Below, piece after piece: positions 5,002 through 6,594 of a stretch of 6,594 nt of DNA; the first letter of the stretch is position 1, and each line of letters begins with the position of its first letter. A program made the position numbers and the translations under genes. The notes under the pieces were generated by a model. It made no database searches. It worked only from the letters and a program-made list of their open reading frames with translations, and was not told where the DNA came from. Origin of the DNA: CBDVBD01 sp965372135 (GTDB lineage: Bacteria > Electryoneota > RPQS01 > CBDVBD01); the NCBI GenBank assembly GCA_965372135.1, contig CBDVBD010000168.1, forward strand, positions 1 through 6,594. Reading direction: 5' to 3'.

Positions 5002-6592
5002 TCAAATCCCGAAGCAGCCGCCGATTTTCGTTGATGCGGTACATGATTTTTTGAAAGTATCAGAGTTCTTCAACGGCGATTTCCGTGACCCCTTAAGCTT
5101 CAGAAACGTGTGGGAAGCGGTGCAAACTGTGCCGTTTCGGCGGCAAGAGGTTGCGAATGTATTAGTTCGGGAGCAGGTACAACACGGCGCACCGGAAGAG
5201 GCTATCCGGAATGCTGAGCTGCTTGCTGAATCCGATTGTGCTGCGGTGTTGACCGGACAGCAGATTGGGATGTTGGGCGGTCCACTCTACACGGTGATCA
5301 AGGCTCAGGCTGCAGTACAATGGGCGGAACGGCTGTCGGACATCCTGGGGATTTCGGTGGTGCCGATCTTCTGGATGGAAGGCGAGGATCACGATTTCCA
5401 GGAAATCCGAAAGGTGAACGTACTGGATCGGGAAGGTTCCTTAGTGTCGGCGGAATTGGACGACACCCGAACCGATTCCCATCAAGTGGTCGGTTGGCAC
5501 CTCCCCGATTCATCGTTGAATCAATTTATGGAACGGTTGGAGGACGTCCTGCCGCAGGGATTGCACCGTGAAGATGTGCTGAATCGCATCAATGAATGCT
5601 ATCATCCCGATGTTACCCTGTCCGAAGCCTTCGGTCGGTGGTTGTCAGGCTGGTTGGGAAAACAGGGATTAGTGGTTACTGAATCCCTAAATCCTGACAT
5701 GAAACGCTTAGCGGCATCCTGCTTTCAAAAAGCCGTGTCCCGGTCTGATGTGATAGCTAAGCTGTTCGAAGAACGAGCCCGGGAACTTCAGACCGCTGGT
5801 TATTCTATAACTCTCAAATCTAATCCCGCGTTCCATTTCTTCTATATATTGCAGGATGGGGTGCGTGTTCCCGTACATAGGGAAAATGCGCCAAAGGAAT
5901 TGTCACACGAACAATTGTTGAAATTGACGGACTCTCATCCGGAACGTTTCAGCCCCAAAGCGGTCCTGCGACCCATTGTTCAGGATACACTGTACCCGAC
6001 CATCGCCATCATCGCCGGTGCTGGTGAAATCAGTTATTACCCCCAGGTGCAGCCGCTGTACCAGGATTTTCAGCGTCCCATGCCGGTGATAGTGCCCCGT
6101 CCCGGGATCACACTGGTCGAAAAGAATTGGAACCGGAAATTACGGAAGTTATCCTTATCTGTTTCGGATTTGCTGCAGCCACAGGATTCGTTGAATAAGA
6201 AATCCATTACATCAAACAATTCCCGGTTCCTTGACAGTCTGGATGACAAAAAACATCAAGTTAGTGAGACTTTAGGATCGTTGGTGTCGTATATTGCAGA
6301 TAATTATCCTGACCAGGAGCAGCCTGCCCACAAGCTGCAACAGGATGTAGATGCCCGAATCCAACGGTTTATCCAAGGTTTACAGGATACTTTGGTCAAG
6401 CAAAACCAGGCAACCATGGAAGGTATCCAACAGCTTCGTACCGCATTGTATCCCGGTGATCGGCTGCAAGAACGCGGGTTATCACCTCTGAATTTCCTGG
6501 TGCGACACGGATTTGAATGGGTGACCGAACGGCTGCGCTCGGTACCAATCGACCAATTTGAACATTGCGTAATCCCCATGGAGGAGGAATAA
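4982..6592 (+). CDS. bshC: bacillithiol biosynthesis cysteine-adding enzyme BshC
   Basis: A complete 536-residue protein, close to the roughly 540 residues usual for BshC (formerly YllA). Family blocks occur in order: VLTGQQIGMLGGPLYTVIKA (89-108), PIFWMEGEDHDFQEI (128-142), a central region with LRPIVQDTLYP (329-339) and GAGEISYYPQ (346-355), RPMPVIVPRPG (365-375), then a helical, probably coiled-coil dimerisation part (about 410-490), and LQERGLSPLNFLVRHG (495-510) near the end. BshC joins cysteine to glucosaminyl-malate, the last step of bacillithiol synthesis, in the cytosol. The start ATG at 4982 lies inside the end of the methyltransferase gene and has no separate strong ribosome binding site, which suggests translational coupling. 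The C-terminal MEEE is encoded by the GGAGGAGG that serves the next gene. bshA and bshB are not in this window. No frameshift or missing block is seen. Confidence 0.95.
   Translation: MQTIPYNQIPKQPPIFVDAVHDFLKVSEFFNGDFRDPLSFRNVWEAVQTVPFRRQEVANVLVREQVQHGAPEEAIRNAELLAESDCAAVLTGQQIGMLGGPLYTVIKAQAAVQWAERLSDILGISVVPIFWMEGEDHDFQEIRKVNVLDREGSLVSAELDDTRTDSHQVVGWHLPDSSLNQFMERLEDVLPQGLHREDVLNRINECYHPDVTLSEAFGRWLSGWLGKQGLVVTESLNPDMKRLAASCFQKAVSRSDVIAKLFEERARELQTAGYSITLKSNPAFHFFYILQDGVRVPVHRENAPKELSHEQLLKLTDSHPERFSPKAVLRPIVQDTLYPTIAIIAGAGEISYYPQVQPLYQDFQRPMPVIVPRPGITLVEKNWNRKLRKLSLSVSDLLQPQDSLNKKSITSNNSRFLDSLDDKKHQVSETLGSLVSYIADNYPDQEQPAHKLQQDVDARIQRFIQGLQDTLVKQNQATMEGIQQLRTALYPGDRLQERGLSPLNFLVRHGFEWVTERLRSVPIDQFEHCVIPMEEE
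6580..6587 (+). promoter_or_regulatory. strong ribosome binding site within the 3' end of bshC
   Basis: GGAGGAGG lies inside the last codons of bshC, 4 to 7 nt before an ATG at 6592-6594. It has no use for bshC itself and so marks a following gene. Confidence 0.75.
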
Positions 6593-6594
6593 TG
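6592..6594 (+). CDS. start codon of a downstream gene (product not visible)
   Basis: The bshC stop and this ATG share a base in TAATG, with an ideal ribosome binding site just upstream. Only one codon is in the window, so nothing can be said of the product. Coupling to bshC makes a thiol- or redox-related function a reasonable guess and no more than that. Confidence 0.6.

Overview
The window holds six protein genes: four read leftwards (one cut by the left edge) and two read rightwards, plus the first codon of a seventh gene at the right edge. No tRNA, rRNA, insertion sequence, CRISPR array or phage feature was seen. The host looks like a Gram-negative-type bacterium that makes bacillithiol. 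A complete bshC, a PseB-type sugar-nucleotide dehydratase, a PEGA-domain envelope protein and a rhomboid with a charged cytosolic tail together suggest the Bacteroidetes/Chlorobi/Marinimicrobia/Calditrichaeota side of the bacterial tree. That placement is inference from gene content, and the sequence does not fix the phylum. Coding regions are of medium GC, while the spacer at 254-527 is clearly AT-rich.

Layout: (1) 1-253, minus: start of a PseB-like UDP-GlcNAc 4,6-dehydratase, running off the left edge. (2) 254-527: AT-rich upstream region of that gene, carrying a cluster of TGGCA/TGCCA inverted repeats. (3) 3988 down to 528, minus: a likely operon in the order PEGA-domain membrane-anchored protein, rhomboid protease, Aur1-like PAP2 lipid phosphatase/transferase. 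A strong 11-bp hairpin (1605-1635) lies between the last two. (4) 3989-4221: divergent promoter region with recognisable sigma-70-type promoters in both directions and a palindromic element found in both leaders. (5) 4222-6592, plus: class I SAM-dependent methyltransferase overlapping bshC (the cysteine-adding enzyme of bacillithiol synthesis). bshC in turn overlaps the start codon of the next gene (TAATG, preceded by GGAGGAGG).

How they may work together: the leftward operon is an envelope set (single-pass periplasmic protein, intramembrane protease, polytopic lipid enzyme), and the PseB-like gene beyond it points to surface glycan synthesis. The rightward operon is cytosolic and linked to low-molecular-weight thiol synthesis; the methyltransferase substrate is unknown. 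The overall picture is ordinary, well-packed bacterial chromosome. The least explained items are the C-terminal domain of the PEGA protein, the inverted-repeat clusters in the two intergenic regions, and the hairpin inside the envelope operon.
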